Assembly: GCA_964454025.1 (NCBI GenBank)
Contig: CAYVRP010000019.1
Location: forward strand, 28,579-92,578
DNA: 64,000 bases
Source: JAFGBI01 sp964454025
Lineage (GTDB): Bacteria > Myxococcota_A > Polyangia > Polyangiales > Polyangiaceae
Direction: 5' to 3'
The first letter of the stretch is position 1. Every line of letters starts with the position of its first letter. The notes beneath the pieces are model-generated. The model made no database searches. It was not told where the DNA came from and saw nothing but the letters and a program-made list of their open reading frames with translations. The position numbers were made by a program, and so were the translations under genes. Shown here one piece after another: positions 43,126 through 51,976 of the stretch.

Positions 43126-43617
43126 TCAAGGAGCGCCGGCCGGCGGCGGGCGCGCCGCCGCGCCGCCGGCCGCGCCGTCGTTCCACGCGGCGTCGGAGAC
43201 ACCGGTAAGGTTCGCTGCCGCCGGCTCCGCCTCGGCGTCGCTGGGCGCGGCGCCAGCCGCGCCCGCCGCCGTCGCCGCCGAACCCGGGCCGACGCGCGCC
43301 TCACCCCCGGGGGTGAAGGCCATCGGATCGTCGCGACAGGTGAGGCTTCCGTCGAGATCGCGGAGGCAGTGGCTCCCCACCGGACAGGCGGGCACACACT
43401 CCCCCTTCTCGCACAGGCCGCGCTCGCGGTTGCAGATGGTGCCGGCGCCGCAGCTCGCCCAGCAGTCGCCCGTCGCGGCGCGGCGGACGCCGGTGAGCAG
43501 GATGGTGGTGCCGAGCGCGGCGACGGCCGCCCCGGACTCGCCCGCGTGACAGCCGGTAGCGCTCGCGAGCGCCGCCGCGAGGGTCACCAGAGGGCGAAGA
43601 CGCAGCCGGGACGTCAT
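43126..43617 (-). CDS. Small Cys-rich lipoprotein
   Basis: A 163-residue lipoprotein (lipobox SATGC) with a hydrophobic stretch just after it (GAAVAALGTTILLTGV), then an eight-cysteine module (CWASCGAGTICNRERGLCE, CVPACPVGSHC, TCRDD) of the kind common in myxobacterial surface proteins, and an Ala/Gly/Pro tail. ATG 43617 is chosen so that the signal is N-terminal. It lies 31 bp upstream of the barrel-like gene on the same strand and is probably cotranscribed. Function unknown. Confidence 0.75.
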   Translation of the reverse strand: MTSRLRLRPLVTLAAALASATGCHAGESGAAVAALGTTILLTGVRRAATGDCWASCGAGTICNRERGLCEKGECVPACPVGSHCLRDLDGSLTCRDDPMAFTPGGEARVGPGSAATAAGAAGAAPSDAEAEPAAANLTGVSDAAWNDGAAGGAAARPPPAGAP

Positions 43618-43773
43618 CGGAGGAACGCTACCACCCGCGCGCCTCGGGGCCAGGCGTGGGAACACCGGCGCGATACGCGTCGCCGCGGCCGCCGGCCTCG
43701 AGGGCGGTCGGGGCGCATGGTCGGCGATCGACCACGCGTGTGGTCAGGGCGGCTCGCGCGGGACCGGAGCCCG

Positions 43774-44341
43774 ATGATCGGGGCCGCCCCCACCCCGCGC
43801 TCGGAGCTCGCCGCCGCGCGGCCGGACTTCTTCGTCATCGAGCGGGAGCTGGGCTCGCGGGCACTGCGCACGGACTTCTCGGCCGAGCCGGCGCCCCGAA
43901 GGAGTCCGATCGGGAGGGCGAGGCGGTCTGGAGCTTCGCCGACGCCGCCCGGTCGTTCCAGTTCGCCGTGCCCGATCGCCAGGCCAGCGAGACCACCCGC
44001 TTCGACGAGCTGCTCGGCCTGCTCTGCTACGCCGGCGCGGACCCGGATCGACGCTGCCCCGGATCGGCGAGACGGGTCATGCGGCAGGCGTCTCGGTGTA
44101 CGCCGCGATCACCTGCGCGTCCCCCTCCGGCGTGCCCCTCGAGCTCACGGGCGCCAAGCTCCAGCTCCTGAACCGCGCGCTCGACGACCGGCTGCGCACG
44201 TCAGGCAAGAAGATCCTCGCCGACCCGGACCTGTTCGACCTCCACAGACGGATCGCGCGCGGGCAGCCGATGCTCGACTCCCGCCTCGCGGACCTGCCGG
44301 CGGCCGGCGCCCCTCGACCGGCCGAGGAGAAGATCGAATGA
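43774..44341 (+). pseudogene. Frameshifted unknown gene in three reading frames
   Basis: Protein-like sequence moves through three frames. From ATG 43774 the first frame reads ELAAARPDFFVIERELGS to about 43900. A second frame continues with WSFADAARSFQFAVPD and TTRFDELLGLLCYAGADP to about 44045. A third, IGETGHAAGVSVYAAI onward to LFDLHRRIARGQPMLDSRL, ends at TGA 44341. Two frameshifts therefore break one former gene of about 185 residues, or the base calls are wrong here. The family was not recognised. Its end overlaps the next ATG in an ATGA arrangement, a remnant of an operon with the DRTGG gene. Confidence 0.6.
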
Positions 44342-45075
44342 AGCGGCAAGCGATCGCGGACCGGCTGGGGCTGGAGAGGCTCACCCCGGTGTTCGAGCAC
44401 GAGGTGGGGGATGCCTACGTCTCAGACGTGATCGACGACGTGATCGCCAACGTGAAGGCTGGTCACCTCGTGGTCACGGTGCAGGTGCACGCAAACGCCG
44501 CCGCCGCGGCCAACCTGGTGGACCTCTGCAGGCTCGTCGTCGCGCAGGGGAAACGGCCGGAGGGCGAGGTCCTGAAGATGGCCACGAAGGCGCCAATCCC
44601 GGTCTTCTCTCCCGGGAACGTCGTGACCTGCAGACACGCTCAGACCGCCCTGGGTCATGCCCTCGGCAACCTGTCCGAGTGTGGCTCGCTCACCCCCAGA
44701 TTCGGCTGCAGAGGCTCCCGGATGAGGTACGAGAGGATCGGGGAGGTGTGGGACGAGATCCGTCGCGTCACGCCCCTCTGCTCGACCGCCCTGGCGCAGA
44801 GCCATGCGGAAGGCGTGATCTGGGATCTCGATCAGTTCCCGCTCTCGCCGGTCGTCCCGCCGCGCTCGAGCTTGCTCGCCTCGGGCGAGAGCGCCTCCGT
44901 CCAGCCCCCGGCGAGCGCGGCGTTCGACGTGGTCGAGCGCCGCTTCGATCGGCGCCTGACCGCGCTCTTCGAGCGGGCGCGGGCGGCGCTCGCCGGGCGC
45001 GTCGCCGGTCCGAGATCCCGTCGCGCGGTCTTCACGAGGCGGCGAAGGACGGGGCGGCCTGCTTCGCCGCGATGA
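44338..45075 (+). CDS. DRTGG-domain protein, C-terminal part probably out of frame or fused
   Basis: The first 95 residues of this 245-residue frame match a DRTGG domain: ADRLGLERLTPVFEHEVGDA, YVSDVIDDVIANVKAGHLVV and VQVHANAAAAANLVDLCRLVV. DRTGG proteins are usually about 110-120 residues and, in anaerobes, often sit in operons for Fe-hydrogenases or HPr-kinase-like functions. After about residue 100 the character changes. A part reading MRYERIGEVWDEIRRVTPL recalls the C-terminal region of formate-dehydrogenase/NuoG-type molybdopterin proteins, but the rest does not. Either this is a fusion of remnants or a frameshift lies near 44620-44640. The neighbouring gene is broken, so decay is likely. 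Confidence 0.5.
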   Translation: MKRQAIADRLGLERLTPVFEHEVGDAYVSDVIDDVIANVKAGHLVVTVQVHANAAAAANLVDLCRLVVAQGKRPEGEVLKMATKAPIPVFSPGNVVTCRHAQTALGHALGNLSECGSLTPRFGCRGSRMRYERIGEVWDEIRRVTPLCSTALAQSHAEGVIWDLDQFPLSPVVPPRSSLLASGESASVQPPASAAFDVVERRFDRRLTALFERARAALAGRVAGPRSRRAVFTRRRRTGRPASPR

Positions 45076-45176
45076 CGCCGCTGATCGAGCGCGACCATGA
45101 CGCGGGACGCGCTCCAGACGGGGGAGCCGTCCCGGGTCACCCGAAACCCGTCGCGGCGGACGGCCGCGACCGGAGC

Positions 45177-45383
45177 TCAACCCTCGTCCTGCTCGTCGTC
45201 CACGCTGACGGGCTGGGGCCCGGGCACGATCCCGATCAGGTCAGGATCCTCTCCGCTCGCGAGGGCGGCAGCGCGATCCCCCTTCGCCTTCTTGCGCTCT
45301 GCGCGGCGCTCCGCCTTGTCGGCCTGCCGCTCCTGGCGGGCCGCCTCGCGACGCCGCTTCTCGATGCTGGGACGGGCTTTCAT
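45177..45383 (-). CDS. Small highly charged conserved protein
   Basis: A 68-residue protein: a strongly basic, helical N-terminal half (SIEKRRREAARQERQADKAE) and an acidic tail (GEDPDLIGIVPGPQPVSVDD). The pattern 'RPSIEKRRKE...QERQ...K, EDPDIAGIVPGPQP' is one I recognise from small uncharacterised delta-proteobacterial proteins, possibly nucleic-acid or ribosome associated. ATG 45383 opens into MKARPSIEKRR; an earlier in-frame start would add unrelated sequence. Confidence 0.7.
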   Translation of the reverse strand: MKARPSIEKRRREAARQERQADKAERRAERKKAKGDRAAALASGEDPDLIGIVPGPQPVSVDDEQDEG

Positions 45384-46010
45384 GGCGTGAAGGGGGGAGA
45401 ATGGCAGCGGTCCGGGCGCCGCGGGGAATCCCACGAGGCCGCTTCGTATGGCGGTGGTCACGGGGCGCCTTGCCCCAAGAGGACGTCCGATGGGGCCGAC
45501 CGGCGTGCGAGCACCTCGCGGCGAGCGCTACGTCCCCCCTGGTTCGGGGGACGGCCTGTTCACGGGATCCCAATCAACCAGGAAGTGCCCGTGAAGGCAA
45601 CCCGTGCTCGCGCAGGGCTTCTACCACGGCCAGGAAACCGCGCAATGTCGCGATCTCGGGGCGCGGAAGCTCGGGCCCGCGGGGACCCCGCGTCCCTGGC
45701 GCCGGCGCGGCACCAGGGACGCTACCGGATCCACCTCCCCCGCCCCGGACGGACGCCCGCCCCGTCAGGCGGGGTTCATTCGGGAGCGCAGCGGTTGGGC
45801 CGCTGGCCCCCCCACGCGGGGTCACCCGCGGGCGGGGAACGCACCCCCGCCGCTCCGCCGGCCCAGCACCGGACGGAAGCCCCGCGTCGGCCGGCACCCC
45901 TACCTTCCGCGCCCCTCGTCGCCGGACCCAACGCGCCGAGCGCGGACCCGGGTGCCCCCCCCGCACGCCGGCAGCGCGCGGGGGACCGGCTGCGACGAAG
46001 GACTCGCCGC
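45384..46010. other. Gene-poor gap
   Basis: In this 627-bp stretch no frame on either strand has protein-like character, and no RNA gene or clear repeat was seen. Together with the broken genes on either side it looks like eroded sequence. Confidence 0.4.
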
Positions 46011-47351
46011 TCAGTCGCGCGGCGGGTTCGCGAGGTGGACGAGCTCCAGCGCCTGCTCCGGGAACCAGACCCCGGCCGCCGGATCGATCATCTCGCGCAC
46101 AGGATCCTCGGGCCCCGCTCCCCAGCGCGTGCACTGCCCGTCCGACTCGCCGGGGGTCTTGATCCACAGGTACGCGTCGACCAGATCGTGGCCGGTGTCG
46201 GTGGTCGGCAGCAGCCCCAAGCCCCGGTCCGGCGGGTTGCACCAGTCCTGCGGATCACCCGCGGGGTGGTCCGCCGGAGGTACCCAAGGCCCCTGGCCGT
46301 TGCGGCTGGTGTCGATGACGAAGCCCTTCAGCTCCGCCTCCTCGGGATTGTCCGCGTACTGGCTCTCCACGTTCTGCGCGTACCACGCATCGGTCAGGCC
46401 CCAGGTGGAGAGGTCGCTCGGGTTCGCCGGGTAGTACTGGCTGGCGCACCACTCGGCGTGACCGCCCCCCCATGAGCCCGAAGTCGGATCGGCGAACCAG
46501 ATGCACTTGGCGATCCAGGTCCCGTACCACTCCTGCCGCTCGGTCGACTGGTAGTTGGAGACGTTGAGGAAGAACCCGTCCGCTTCCTTCACACCGGCCT
46601 GCAGCAGGCGGTCGGCGGCGTCCCCGGCGCCGAGCCAGCCGCTGTGCGTGCCGTCGAGGTAGACCGCGGTGGCCGGGTTCGCCTTGAGCGCGGTCACCGC
46701 GGCCCTCAGCATCGCGAAGCGGTCGGCCGCCGCGACGGCGGGATCGGCCTCGGGAGGCTGGCACCATTCGAGCGCGTTCGGGTCGGGGAGCCAGGTGTCG
46801 CGATCCCCGAACGGGTTGTACCAGGGGATGATCCCGAGCCCGTCCGGCTCGAGGATCACCGCCGCCTTCTGGTCGCCGATCCCCTTGGCGACGCCGTCGA
46901 TCCACGCGAGGTACTCCTCGGGGGTGGTCGCGCCGCCGGCGGAGTACTGCGCGCAGTCACGGAAGGGGATGTTGTAGGCGACGAGGACGGGCACCGTCCC
47001 CTGGTCCGCGGCCTGGTTCACCACCTGCCGCACCTGCTGCATGACCCGCTTCGGCGTGCCCTGCTCCAGCCACACGGCCTGGGGCGTGTTCGCCATCCGC
47101 TTGATCAATCGGGCGTCCTCTCGCTGATGGGAAGACATGAGATCAGCGAACTGCTCCCGGCTCCCCGGCTGGGGCTTCGGCGCGTAGAGGGCCGTGCCCG
47201 GCGCGAGCACGGCCCCCTCGAGCGCCTGCCCGAAGCTGCCCACGACCGGCCCCCCGCCGTCGGCCGTGAGACTGCACCCCGTCACACAGCCCGCCCCCAG
47301 GACTAGGAGAGGAAAGGGCAGCTTCGACCCTACGCGCATGTTTGCACTCAT
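46011..47351 (-). CDS. GH6 family cellulase lipoprotein (cellobiohydrolase/endoglucanase)
   Basis: A 446-residue enzyme with signal LPFPLLVLGAGCVTGC (lipobox VTGC, Cys about 26), so it is surface-anchored. The rest is one GH6 catalytic domain: VLVAYNIPFRDCAQYSAGG (catalytic-region Asp about 132), AVILEPDGLGIIPW (general acid Asp about 170), FLNVSNYQST, GFVIDTSRNGQGPW, WCNPPDRGLG and AYLWIKTPGESDGQC. GH6 enzymes cut cellulose from the non-reducing end, releasing cellobiose. No carbohydrate-binding module is attached, so the separate CBM3 lipoprotein could supply substrate binding. ATG 47351 follows GGAGCG; ATG 47339 is a close alternative. Confidence 0.93.
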   Translation of the reverse strand: MSANMRVGSKLPFPLLVLGAGCVTGCSLTADGGGPVVGSFGQALEGAVLAPGTALYAPKPQPGSREQFADLMSSHQREDARLIKRMANTPQAVWLEQGTPKRVMQQVRQVVNQAADQGTVPVLVAYNIPFRDCAQYSAGGATTPEEYLAWIDGVAKGIGDQKAAVILEPDGLGIIPWYNPFGDRDTWLPDPNALEWCQPPEADPAVAAADRFAMLRAAVTALKANPATAVYLDGTHSGWLGAGDAADRLLQAGVKEADGFFLNVSNYQSTERQEWYGTWIAKCIWFADPTSGSWGGGHAEWCASQYYPANPSDLSTWGLTDAWYAQNVESQYADNPEEAELKGFVIDTSRNGQGPWVPPADHPAGDPQDWCNPPDRGLGLLPTTDTGHDLVDAYLWIKTPGESDGQCTRWGAGPEDPVREMIDPAAGVWFPEQALELVHLANPPRD

Positions 47352-47424
47352 TGAACGCTCCGTTTCCCCTGCCGACGTCCCCCAACGAGAGCCGCTCTCG
47401 CGTGGTGCCCCAGACTCGAGGGCT

Positions 47425-47446
47425 CCACATCCCACAGCTCATGTGG
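47425..47446. promoter_or_regulatory. Inverted repeat upstream of the GH6 gene
   Basis: CCACAT and ATGTGG arms lie 10 bases apart, 74-95 bp before the GH6 start. This is a possible operator half-site pair for a sugar-responsive regulator. A second palindrome lies 13 bp further upstream. Confidence 0.35.
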
Positions 47447-47458
47447 AATCGTCAATCG

Positions 47459-47485
47459 GATACCCGGCGCACGGGTGCGGGTATC
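47459..47485. promoter_or_regulatory. Second inverted repeat upstream of the GH6 gene
   Basis: Perfect 8-bp arms GATACCCG and CGGGTATC are separated by 11 bases, about 108 bp upstream of the GH6 start codon. Arm length and position suit a dimeric repressor or activator. It does not match the CebR-type site I know (TGGGAGCGCTCCCA). Confidence 0.4.
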
Positions 47486-47776
47486 GTATTCTGTCGGTCT
47501 TTGCCCCGCGCCCACCAGAGGCCGAGCGCCCCAGCCGAGGTCGAGCGCCGGCGGCGACGAGCAGCGCGCGCGTCAGAGACCGGCCGAGATCTCCAGGAGA
47601 GCCGCGGCGCGTGCTGACCAGTCAGATGGGTGACGCGACCGACATCGGCTCGGCCAACTGCGACATCGTGGAGGGCGTGCTCCGCCTCGACGGCGGCGGC
47701 GGCGGCCGAGTCTACGCCCCCAACGCGCTCCCCGGCGTCACGATCTACCAGCCCGCGCTGGGCTACCGCGTGATGA
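47486..47776. other. Gap with an unassigned open stretch
   Basis: About 290 bp. One rightward frame near 47615-47808 reads MGDATDIGSANCDIVEGVLRL and YAPNALPGVTIYQPALGYRV, which looks protein-like but has no convincing start, family or length. It may be a fragment. Confidence 0.3.
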
Positions 47777-48055
47777 GCGACCAGTGCCGACCTCCTACGT
47801 CGAGTTGACGCCCTCGCGGCCGGTTTGATGACCGCGACCTCGCCGGTGCTCATCGTCGACCCGGCCACCGGCCTCGATGCCCATGGCGACGGCTCCGACA
47901 GCATCCACCCCGATGCAAGCGGGCAGCCGAACCCGAATTGGTCAGCTGCTCGCGATTCGGGCCGTCGCCCAAGCGTGAATGGCGCGGAATCCGCCGCGCC
48001 GAGCTCGCGAATCACGGAGTTGGTGGAGTGGGCTCACGCGAAGCTCGCACCGTAG
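47777..48055 (+). pseudogene. Possible fragment of an SGNH/GDSL hydrolase
   Basis: An open rightward frame whose middle reads LLRRVDALAAG, SPVLIVDPATGLD and GSDSIHPDASGQP. The last resembles the D-x(2)-HP block of SGNH/GDSL esterases (catalytic Asp and His), and the first the helix before it. The N-terminal GDS block is absent and the order is compressed, so this is at best a degraded C-terminal piece. A cellulose- or hemicellulose-linked esterase beside the GH6 gene would make sense. Confidence 0.35.
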
Positions 48056-48177
48056 ACTCCGATACTCTCACGACCCGAGCCGCTTCTCTTGTTCCCTCGA
48101 CTCGCTCCGGGTTGCCCCAGGTGCCAATCCCGGACAAGTCCCACGGCCCCGGCTCGGGTTCCCGCACCCCCGCCCAG

Positions 48178-49665
<1,488 letters not shown>

Positions 49666-49740
49666 CGTAACTCTCCCCCAAACCCGGGAGCCTGCCCGGT
49701 CATTCCAACGCGGTCTAGTCCACTGGCCGAAAAGCGCCAG

Positions 49741-49760
49741 AGGTGCCGCAATCGGCACCT
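49741..49760 (-). terminator. Hairpin between hsp20 and htrA (second of two)
   Basis: AGGTGCCG and CGGCACCT pair perfectly over 8 bp around CAAT. On the minus strand a TTTT appears about 7 bases later, so it is a weak terminator candidate or processing stem before htrA. Confidence 0.45.
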
Positions 49761-49775
49761 CGGGCCGGGAGGCGG

Positions 49776-49796
49776 GGAGGCGGCCTGGCCGCCTCC
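49776..49796 (-). terminator. GC-rich hairpin just after the hsp20 operon
   Basis: GGAGGCGGCC and GGCCGCCTCC form a perfect 10-bp inverted repeat around a single T (effectively an 8-bp stem with a small loop), starting 14 bp after the hsp20 stop codon in the direction of transcription. It likely ends or attenuates the hsp20 transcript. Confidence 0.55.
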
Positions 49797-49810
49797 GCGC
49801 ATCCTGCTGA

Positions 49811-50194
49811 TCACCCGGCGCGAACGGGGATCTGCCGGGGGCGATGGGCGTCCGCCTTGGGCAGGGTGAGGCGCAGGACCCCGTCCTTCAGCTCGGCGTC
49901 GATCTTGTCGCGGTCGATGCCCTGGGGCAGAAGGAAGGTCCGGCGGTAATCGGCGTCGATGCGCTCGCAGGCGACCTCGGTCCCGGCCGGTGCCGTGTGG
50001 CGCTTGGCCGAGAGCGTGAGCTCCGCGTTCTCGACGTGGATGGCGAGGTCGTCGCTCTTCACGCCGGGCAGATCCGCCACGACCAGGAACTGGTCGCGGT
50101 TCTCGTAGATGTCCACGCGCGGGGCGACCGTCGGCCGCGCGCCGGCGCGCTCGGGGACGTTCTCTCGGTTCTTCTGGATCTCGGTGGTGGCCAT
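49811..50194 (-). CDS. Hsp20 small heat-shock protein
   Basis: A 127-residue alpha-crystallin-domain chaperone: VDIYENRDQFLVVADLPGVK opens the domain, IHVENAELTLSAKRH is central, and DAELKDGVLRLTLPKAD carries the A-x-(L)-x-GVL-x-(L)-x-P signature, followed by a short tail with an IPV motif for oligomer contact. It holds unfolding proteins in the cytosol without ATP. It follows the other hsp20 gene by 19 bp in one operon. Confidence 0.95.
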   Translation of the reverse strand: MATTEIQKNRENVPERAGARPTVAPRVDIYENRDQFLVVADLPGVKSDDLAIHVENAELTLSAKRHTAPAGTEVACERIDADYRRTFLLPQGIDRDKIDAELKDGVLRLTLPKADAHRPRQIPVRAG

Positions 50195-50213
50195 GGTGAA
50201 TCCCTCCTCCGCC

Positions 50214-50657
50214 TCAGGCGGAACGAACGTTGATCTTGCGGGGCTGCAGCTCGGCAGCCTTCTCCACGGTCACGCGCAGCACGCCGCTCTCGAGCGAGGC
50301 CTCCACCTTCTCGGGGTCCACGCGCGAGGGGAGCTTGAGACTGCGCGAGAAGCGAACTGGCGACCGCTCGGCGCGGTGCACCGTGTACCCCTCCGGGGCG
50401 TCAGTCTTGCGCTCGCCGACGAGGGTGAGGACGTCCTGGTTCAGGGTCACCTGCACGTCGCCGGGCGCGTGCCCGGGCAGGTCGGCGGTGAGAACGAACC
50501 GGTTGCCGTCGTCGTAGAGGTTGATGGGTGGGTAGGCGTAGAGGTCCCCGGGCCAGCGGCCCGCGCGATCGATGTCGTCGAACGCCCGGTCCATCTGTCG
50601 CCGGAGCTGGCTCAGCAGCGAGAACGGGGTCTCGTAGTCGGGCACGTAGTGGAACAT
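50214..50657 (-). CDS. Hsp20 small heat-shock protein, operon leader
   Basis: A 147-residue Hsp20: an N-terminal arm (SLLSQLRRQMDRAFDDID), then the alpha-crystallin domain (INLYDDGNRFVLTADLPGHA, VTLNQDVLTLVGERK) and the closing ASLESGVLRVTVEKA, ending in KINV (IxI/V-like). It differs enough from its downstream partner to be an old duplication or a hetero-oligomer pair. ATG 50657 sits behind AGGAAG, about 109 bp downstream of a heat-shock-type promoter. Confidence 0.95.
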   Translation of the reverse strand: MFHYVPDYETPFSLLSQLRRQMDRAFDDIDRAGRWPGDLYAYPPINLYDDGNRFVLTADLPGHAPGDVQVTLNQDVLTLVGERKTDAPEGYTVHRAERSPVRFSRSLKLPSRVDPEKVEASLESGVLRVTVEKAAELQPRKINVRSA

Positions 50658-50757
50658 GGTCTTCCTCCATCGCAGTGCGCCGCCACCGCCGTCCGGGGGG
50701 CGCAGCCGATCGTCTGAGTTGGGGCGCCAGCGGGCTCGGCGGGGAGCCGGCCAGAAC

Positions 50758-50777
50758 CGTGACCGAAAATGGTCACG
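50758..50777. promoter_or_regulatory. Perfect palindrome overlapping the hsp20 promoter
   Basis: CGTGACC and GGTCACG form perfect 7-bp arms around GAAAAT. The site overlaps the -10 part of the predicted promoter, so a bound repressor would block it. It is not a CIRCE element (TTAGCACTC-N9-GAGTGCTAA). Confidence 0.55.
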
Positions 50778-50793
50778 CTCCGGCAGCTGTCAA
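50766..50793 (-). promoter_or_regulatory. Predicted sigma-32-like promoter of the hsp20 operon
   Basis: On the minus strand, TTGACA (50793-50788) and ACCATTTT (50773-50766) are 14 bases apart. This resembles the heat-shock sigma factor pattern CTTGAAA-N(11-16)-CCCCATNT. Its position, about 109 bp before the first hsp20 gene, fits. Confidence 0.5.
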
Positions 50794-50908
50794 CCGGCCC
50801 GGGCGCGCGACCCCCAGGGCGCGCCGGAGCCCGCGATCCCCAGGGCGGGCCGCCGCCCCTCCCCCGCGGCCCAGCGGCGCCAGCCCGTCCCGCGGTGTTC
50901 GCGCCAGC

Positions 50909-51976
50909 TCACCCGAGTCCGGAGAGGAAACTCGCGATCTCGAGCAGCGGCAGCGATCGGTGGGGGACGCCCGTCCGCACGACCGCCCCGGGCATGCCGT
51001 AGACGACCGCGGTGGCCTCGCTCTCCGCCACCACCACGCCCCCCTGCTGGGCGAGCTCCTGTGCGCCGCGGGCGCCGTCGTCGCCCATGCCCGAGAGCAC
51101 GACCCCGACGGCGCGACCCCGTCCGAGGCGCGCCAAGCTCGTGAAGAGCCGGTCCGCGCTCGGCACGTACCGATCGGTGGGTGACGGCTCGACCACCCGC
51201 GCGCGGATCCCGTCGGCCCCCGCGGCCTCCACCTCCAGGCACCGCCCCCCCGGGCACACCAGCGCGGTCCCCGCCCCTACCACCGCCCGGTCCTCGGCCT
51301 CCCGGACCTGGAGCGGGCAACGCCGGTCCAGCCGCTCCGCGAAGGTGCGCGTGAATTTCTCGGGCATGTGCTGCGCGATGAGGACCGCCAGGGAGCTGCG
51401 GCGGGGAAGTCGGGACAGGATCTCGACCAGCGCCGTGGGCCCCCCGGTCGAGGCCCCGATGGCGACGACCACGCGCGGCGGCGCGCCCCGCGCGGGCGCG
51501 GTGGTGACGAGATCAGTCTGCGAGTCGAGCCGGGTGCGCGCCGGGCTGACCGCGACGCGGAGCCCCCGCGTGAGCAGCACCTTCTGCAGGAGCTCCCCGC
51601 GCATGGTGCCGAGCTCGACGTCGTCCATCCGGTCGGGCTTGGCGACGAAGTCGATGGCGCCGAGCTCCAGCGCCTTGAAGACATTCTCCTTCTGGGCGTA
51701 GCTCGAAACCACGATGACGGGGGTCGCCAGCTTCGCGGCCAGGATGCGCAGGAAGGTGAAGCCATCCATCCGCGGCATCTCCAGGTCCAGGGTGATGGCG
51801 TCCGGCCTGAGCAGGGCCACCAGCCGCAGCGCCTCCTCCCCGTCCGCCGCCTTGCCGACCACCTCCACCTCCGGGCTCCCGGAAAGAATCGCGGCGATGC
51901 TCCGGCGGTTGAGCGCCGAGTCGTCGACGACCAGCACGCGCACGGGCGGCATCCCGCCGCGGTCGGCGGTCGTCAC
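50909..51976 (-). CDS. cheB: Chemotaxis-type protein-glutamate methylesterase CheB
   Basis: A 355-residue CheB. The N-terminal receiver (LVVDDSALNRR, LDLEMPRMDG with the phospho-Asp, VIVVSSYA, VAKPD) is joined to the methylesterase with catalytic GASTGGP (Ser), AQHMPEKF (His) and SGMGDDGARG (Asp). It removes methyl groups from receptor glutamates. GTG 51976 overlaps the cheR stop by four bases. It is the last gene of the chemosensory operon. Confidence 0.95.
   Translation of the reverse strand: MTTADRGGMPPVRVLVVDDSALNRRSIAAILSGSPEVEVVGKAADGEEALRLVALLRPDAITLDLEMPRMDGFTFLRILAAKLATPVIVVSSYAQKENVFKALELGAIDFVAKPDRMDDVELGTMRGELLQKVLLTRGLRVAVSPARTRLDSQTDLVTTAPARGAPPRVVVAIGASTGGPTALVEILSRLPRRSSLAVLIAQHMPEKFTRTFAERLDRRCPLQVREAEDRAVVGAGTALVCPGGRCLEVEAAGADGIRARVVEPSPTDRYVPSADRLFTSLARLGRGRAVGVVLSGMGDDGARGAQELAQQGGVVVAESEATAVVYGMPGAVVRTGVPHRSLPLLEIASFLSGLG

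Noticed and set aside
45574..46242. Leftward frame extending past the end of the GH6 gene
   Set aside because: Its first part is a frame-shifted reading of the GH6 coding sequence, and the rest is Gly/Arg/Pro noise.
47452..48015. Leftward open frame upstream of the GH6 gene
   Set aside because: The residue pattern is Arg/Ala/Ser noise; the opposite strand has the more protein-like fragment.
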